DNA of 64,000 bases from Lingula anatina (Eukaryota; Brachiopoda; Lingulata; Lingulida; Lingulidae): contig NW_019773625.1 of assembly GCF_001039355.2 (NCBI RefSeq), positions 1,396,132-1,460,131 of the forward strand. The letters run 5' to 3'. This document shows, piece by piece, positions 58,825 through 64,000 of this stretch (positions are counted from its first letter, which is position 1; every line of letters begins with the position of its first letter). The position numbers and the translations under genes were made by a program. Below the pieces are notes generated by a model, which was not told the origin of the DNA, did no database searches, and worked only from the letters and a program-made list of their open reading frames with translations.

Positions 58825-60528
58825 AATAATAACCTACACAAACACGTACAAGTGGTTTGTCGAAGCTGAAAATCCATTTCATTTTACCTTGCCACGACAT
58901 TTGTTTCTAGTTGAATTAGAATGAAGATATCACGTCCGAATTTTGGCTTATGTTGTACGATGTGCTTGTTTAAAACCTTGCACCATCTAGAACCAAAACG
59001 ACACACTGTTCTAGATCTAGACCTTTGCTTCATTTGATTTTGTATACAAATTTAATTTTGAGTTTATTTGTGCATCCATAAGGCATGCTGTACCCTACGG
59101 ATGACAACAATGGGTTATTGTTACTGCAGGAGAAACACGCATTTCCAGATATAGAAAACGTCAAGCATAGTTTGATAACACATTGTTGCAACTCATTACA
59201 ACGTTATTGAAAATCAAGTCGTAAAATCCAATTACAGGTGCCTTTCATTATTAATCCATTGTTATCTCATAGGTTGCACTTCATCTTTAGAGCGAGAAAG
59301 CAATCAGTGTTGAACAAGGGGACGTATCGGGGGATTATATCATCCTAACGACGTAAAATAGAATCAGATTAGTTGCTATTAATACCCGGAAAATTAACAC
59401 ATTCACCCGTGCTAATACCTCTGGCAGTTGAGTTAATTGGAAGCTATTATTGACAGGCCAGAGCGACAGACTTTGCAACGACTCGCTCCACCTCCGTGTA
59501 GAACGCTGAGGCTTCCTTTCAAACATTCCCAGACAATTGTGCGCCAGTCCGTCAATCAACGGCGGAAATGCCACAAATTATTGAAAAATGTAATTTCTTT
59601 TACGCATTAGCGGTTTTCCGAAATGCAAAAACAACTAAAATTGATTTTGTGTCAAACTTTTATATTTTGAAAAGAGGCCAAGGAAACGCAAACAGCAATT
59701 AATTCGAGTCAATAGCAGAATTCCAAGGCGAAGTCATTGATTCATATTGGTTTGAAGAAAATTACACTCGCTTGTCGTATTCTTGGGGTATCTAACAAAT
59801 CCCTAGAACTCCAAGTTTTATTACAAACCATCACCTTATCATTTTAAGCACATAGTCTTTAAAAAAAAGCAGGGAATGATATCTTCCAAATCATTTGGGG
59901 CTAGTTAAAACAGATCAATATTCTGCTTGGAGACGGCGAATGCTATTATATCATTATATCACCGTATCAATCACGGAAAACAATTAATGATTTGACGGCA
60001 ATTCCTTTGCGATTATCAAGTGAGCCAATCTGCGTAACAATCACAATGATTGGACATTATGTTGATTGACATATTTTCGTGGGTGGGCTAAAAGATTGAC
60101 TGTGAATAATATTATGTTCAGACCAATTTTTTAAACAATTAACTTTCCATAAATCGTGATAATCTCACTTTGTAAAATGTTGGGAATATACATTAATTCC
60201 GTTGCAAATCAAATATATATATCCATGGACTGTATATCGACAATGAAAAAAAAATTACGTCATAAATAATAGTGCTTCTTTCTTTAGCAGATCTTTTAAA
60301 AGATACTCCAACCAAATAGTGATAGACATTAATATATTACTTGCAGATGCCGTGATAGCAATGTAATGTCATGTTTTTATCGATACCAATCTGTGCATCA
60401 TTGTATCATAATTACATTGTATCGATCATGTAATAACAGTCGTTTCACTTGCCTACAATTCTTGAAGGCTTCCTAACACCGATAACAATAAGGATTGATG
60501 AGTCTGTTTGGTTGGGTACTTAAGGTTT

Positions 60529-60530
<2 letters not shown>

Positions 60531-60591
<61 letters not shown>
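60531..60591. repeat. (AT)n microsatellite
   Basis: About 30 uninterrupted AT units. Confidence 0.98.
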
Positions 60592-60593
<2 letters not shown>

Positions 60594-61374
60594 ATTATTT
60601 CCTATTGTGGTATATATTTCCTTCAAATTTTCGTGTCCATATTTCGGAAGATGGGATTGAAAATTCTATTCCTTTATTTCATATAAAACCCAAGCAGAGA
60701 AGTTTTTAATTCATCTATTTTATGGAATAAATCTCAGTTCTTTCTTTTTTGAATTGTAAACATTCCACGGTCCTATGAACGATTTGTTAACCCATGAAAG
60801 TCATGACATTAACCTTCTCTTTAGCGGAGATAATCTAGTAGAATGGTGTCAAACTAAGGAAACTTATGCTCATGATCTCAACGGTCTTTAACATACCAAT
60901 ACCTGAATGGTAAGTGTGGTTTTAAAAAAGCAAGACAATACGAGCTACGTTGAATTACACCTGCATTTTGCAATGTTTTTAATATTTGCATTTACAAACT
61001 GTCATGTTGTTAGTAACGAATCTACTTATATTGATAAAATTTAAACCCGTCTAAACCATTTATTTTCATTCATAAGTTTAAGTTGCCCTTTGATTCGTTA
61101 GACCCAATTTTACGTTAATATACGTTTGATATTTGTTCTTGCCCGCCGTTCGTGAGAAGTGTTCCCATTCTCTGACAGTAGTTGCCATACAACTTTTCAG
61201 ACAAACGTGAAACGGTTTCGAGCCAAGGTACACAAGGTTTGGTAAACCTTGGGGTCGATTATCGAGACCCCCCCCCCACCACCACCACCACCACCTGCAG
61301 CTGATGGTCAAGGTCAAACCAAACCCATGTCCATCGTTTAACCTATTCAACCAATATGTCACCTATGCCTTAAC

Positions 61375-61800
61375 TGACGCTAATGTAAATAAAAAAGACT
61401 TGAATTTTCCTCAACTTACAGTCACACGTTCAACAATATTAACTCTCAAACGTCTTAATTTTGACAATAAAGTAAATAAGATGATTCGACTTTACATCAA
61501 CTTATTGTCAGATGTCCAACACTGCCAGCTCTAAAAAGTCTCCAATCTGACAAAAATGAATAAGACAAATTGGATTTACCTTAACTTGTTGTTAGGCGTC
61601 CAATATTTTCAGCTCTCAAAAGTCATAATGTGAAAATAAAGTAAATAAGACCATTTGAATTTACCTCAACTTACAGACGGACGTCCTACACTGCCCTCTC
61701 TCAAAAGTCATAAATGTGACAAAAAAGTGAATGAAATGGCTTGAATTTACCTCAACTTATACTCAGCCGTCCAACATTGTCAGCTCTCAAAATAAAATCC
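61375..61800. repeat. Diverged ~85-bp minisatellite, five copies
   Basis: The anchor aatttacctcaactta recurs at 61411, 61497, 61581, 61666 and 61752 (anchor tcaactta; spacing 84-86 bp), each followed by gtccaacactg, cagctctcaaaagtc and aaagtaaataaga. Copies are 70-85% alike, so this is an old array. Confidence 0.85.
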
Positions 61801-63879
61801 CCGTTGGAAGAAGATGAAGCAAAGTCGTAAACGCTTATGAACATTCAATGTTGATGAGGCCAGGAAAACATAACATAGAGTCTATGGCGCTGTCTGTCAC
61901 TTACGGCTAATTCCACCCTGGCGTGGTTTATATTTTCTCATAGCTTAATGACGATCGATATTCTGAAACAACCACTGTGTATTAATATGCGGCTTTCCGT
62001 ATTTTTCCGCCTATTAACTGTTGCACAAATCCCATGTTAAGATCATCGCTTTGATGTTTAAAGCTAATCATGTCTGTCTGCCATTCTCTTACGCGTGTTT
62101 GAGACATCAGCGAGACTCTTACAGTAAGATTGAGTTGCAGTCACACCTAATATAATGTTGATCGAGCAGCGAGCAGGACATACAGCGTTTTATTTACCTT
62201 TACGTCGTGTAATGTTGGGGTACATACATGTATACCGGGCCAACATGTACCGTTATTATATCTGAGCTTGAATTTGAGTTTGAGCCCATTTTTTGGAATG
62301 TCTCAGACAACACAAAGCTAGGAGGTGATTTCACTGGTGCTTAAGTTTGCTATGTTAGGGGAAGAACTGGCCGACTGCCTTAAATTACACGTGTTCTGCC
62401 TGTTGGCGAATACGCATTGGATCAAATTACGTCTGATAAGCTTTACACGAACCAACTGTATTCATCCAATGTATTTTTCTCGATTTATGTCGCAATCACC
62501 ATTAACCAAAACATCTGATATATATTGGAACCGACACAGTATTCATACAACCAATGATGATATTGGAAATGTTGCATGGCGCCGACCGGCTCAAATCCTG
62601 AACCACTGTTGGCTTCAAAGGGCAATTGCCATTCGTCTGAACTAATTGCTGATCGCAAATTGCGCTCTAAAGACAAGGATTGATAACGGTGAGGTGACAG
62701 AACTATTTAACCAAGTAGAAAGTTATTTTATTCCATTCAGATTTGATAACAAGATACCAATGGCCCAATACTGGTTCCAAACCGACATACGGCTAATAAA
62801 TCGGTCAATTAATCTTTCTGGCGTGCATGGAAAAGTGGTTTTCGACAGAGTCCGATGAAAAATCGGTTTTCAGAATCAATTACGCAACTCACCAACCCCA
62901 TCAGTCGCGTAACTGTGATACCGTTACCAAGCATTACGTTCGCTTTGAAGCGGTCTAAAATGCACGCAATGTCTTTGAGTACAATGCCCACTAAATCCAG
63001 CCATGGTTCCCAATGACTGATATGTGATCATCCATTTCTGAAGATTATCGAGCTCAACGGTCGATTAGACGTCAATGTGTGTTGTTCTTGTGATGTGCAC
63101 TTACGGGTTGACATTTCCCATTAACTGACAAAAAAGTTGCGGACGTGAAGGCTCGGAGTGATTAATGGGACTTTTTGTTGTCCCGGGAACCGGAGAATAA
63201 AGTCCATCCTTTTTTATCAAAAAGGCCTGTTAATGGCTTTATCCCTCGTTTTAATGCGCCACTTCAAAAAACCTTTAATTCGTCCATTTCTCTACACGCC
63301 AATATATTTAATTACCTGATATCCAAATAACCAACATTTATGCTTCTCTGAAATTCAATTCGTAGCATAAGCTGCGCGATAAATCGTAAAATGAATAGGC
63401 CTATATCTTCAAAGGCGCATCTGTATGTTAAGTTTGTCGCATGTAAAAACTTTTACTTTTACTGCCATCACATCTGCAGATGGACAAAAATGCAAACTGC
63501 TTGCATCCATATAATCCCAAATGACTTCATAATTGCGAGTGTTTTAATTTGCTGGTGAACACAATCAGAATACACTACCAGGTACATTGATATTGCGTGA
63601 CGGACGTTCTATGTAATTTATCAGTCTTAAAAAGCACAACCAGTTTACGAACACGTTTCTCTCCTGCTACAATTCGTGCTTTCAGCTACATTATGCAATT
63701 TTTCCACTGATAAGCGTTGTCATGTGAAAACTTGTTTTGAACTCACATAATTAGGTAAACGAAATATAAATGGTATACATACATCGTTTTTAAAGTTTTC
63801 AAGGAAGAACAGTACGGAGTTATACACAGCTTTTACATGAACCAAAACACGTTAGGTCCATCATCAACATCATCACCAC

Positions 63880-63880
<1 letters not shown>

Positions 63881-63919
<39 letters not shown>
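63881..63919. repeat. (TTA)n microsatellite
   Basis: About 13 ATT units, preceded by catcatcaacatcatcaccacc. Confidence 0.95.
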
Positions 63920-64000
63920 TTATGTGTCCGAGCAGCAATGGCATAACATACAGTATATCTTAGGTGTCAGTAGTTAATGGCATTTCTGAGCCGAGAAAAA

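Larger units (their letters stand above)
58825..64000. other. Noncoding, right end of window
   Basis: No gene is supported. 59920-60110 and 62880-63260 are less repetitive and hold homeodomain/TALE-like words (TGATTGAC, ATGATTGG, TTAATGA), so they could be regulatory. The rest is AT-rich with the satellites listed separately and a (CCA)n at 61272-61293 following a C-run. Confidence 0.35.

Noticed and set aside
59335-59574. 79-codon minus-strand frame
   Set aside because: No domain, signal or splice partner recognised.
1-64000. tRNA or rRNA genes
   Set aside because: I scanned by eye for B-box-like GGTTCRANNCC with a matching acceptor stem and for rRNA landmarks and found none; a tRNA covariance search would be decisive.

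Overview
This is eukaryotic, animal nuclear DNA. Genes are split by GT-AG introns, coding density is low, the sequence is AT-rich, and microsatellites, small inverted-repeat elements and decayed LINE pieces are common. Several genes are recognisable as FBXO42, CCDC115/VMA22, SIGMAR1 and the cation-dependent mannose-6-phosphate receptor M6PR. Together with somatomedin-B and FN3 membrane or secreted proteins and an orphan class A GPCR, they fit a bilaterian invertebrate, probably marine (mollusc, brachiopod, hemichordate, lancelet or similar). The exact phylum cannot be fixed from the sequence. One assembly gap is present at 9224-9799.

Layout. 1-7500 is a compact housekeeping cluster: FBXO42 (minus, runs off the left edge) is head-to-head with CCDC115 (plus), which converges on SIGMAR1 (minus, four exons). 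7500-16300 is repeat territory: locally duplicated ~1.2 kb units, the gap with matching flanks, a cluster of an 18-bp motif, and other repeat debris. 16622-20495 is a five-exon plus-strand gene joining ankyrin repeats to a synaptotagmin-like C2 domain and a long Ser/Pro-rich tail. 22592-23975 is an orphan class A GPCR with a one-base frame break in its third intracellular loop. 27746-34146 is a three-exon secreted or anchored protein with a somatomedin-B domain and a Cys-rich region like the N-termini of methuselah-like/adhesion GPCRs, but no seven-helix part; a decayed LINE lies in its second intron. 34751-35771 is a 14-copy, 73-bp satellite. 37851-41306 is M6PR (minus, six exons) with an E-box of the CLEAR type just upstream. 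42290-43342 holds a long inverted repeat whose right arm is bracketed by a 28-bp direct repeat. 46177-49997 is a minus-strand FN3 plus single-pass membrane gene; a candidate signal-peptide exon lies at 58584-58824. The remainder to 64000 is mostly noncoding with minisatellites and transposon relics.

Functional themes. CCDC115 (V-ATPase assembly), M6PR (sorting of acid hydrolases) and SIGMAR1 (ER membrane) all concern the endomembrane system, but they are separate transcription units and nothing shows that they are co-regulated. All exon joins were made by hand from splice sites, reading-frame phase and recalled family sequences; none was confirmed by a search or transcript data. No CRISPR array, tRNA or rRNA gene was recognised. 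I found no convincing wholly new system. The best candidates for something undescribed are the ankyrin-C2 protein, the seven-helix-less ectodomain gene, the 18-bp motif cluster, the 70-nt hairpin at 26882, and the inverted repeat with 28-bp flanks.
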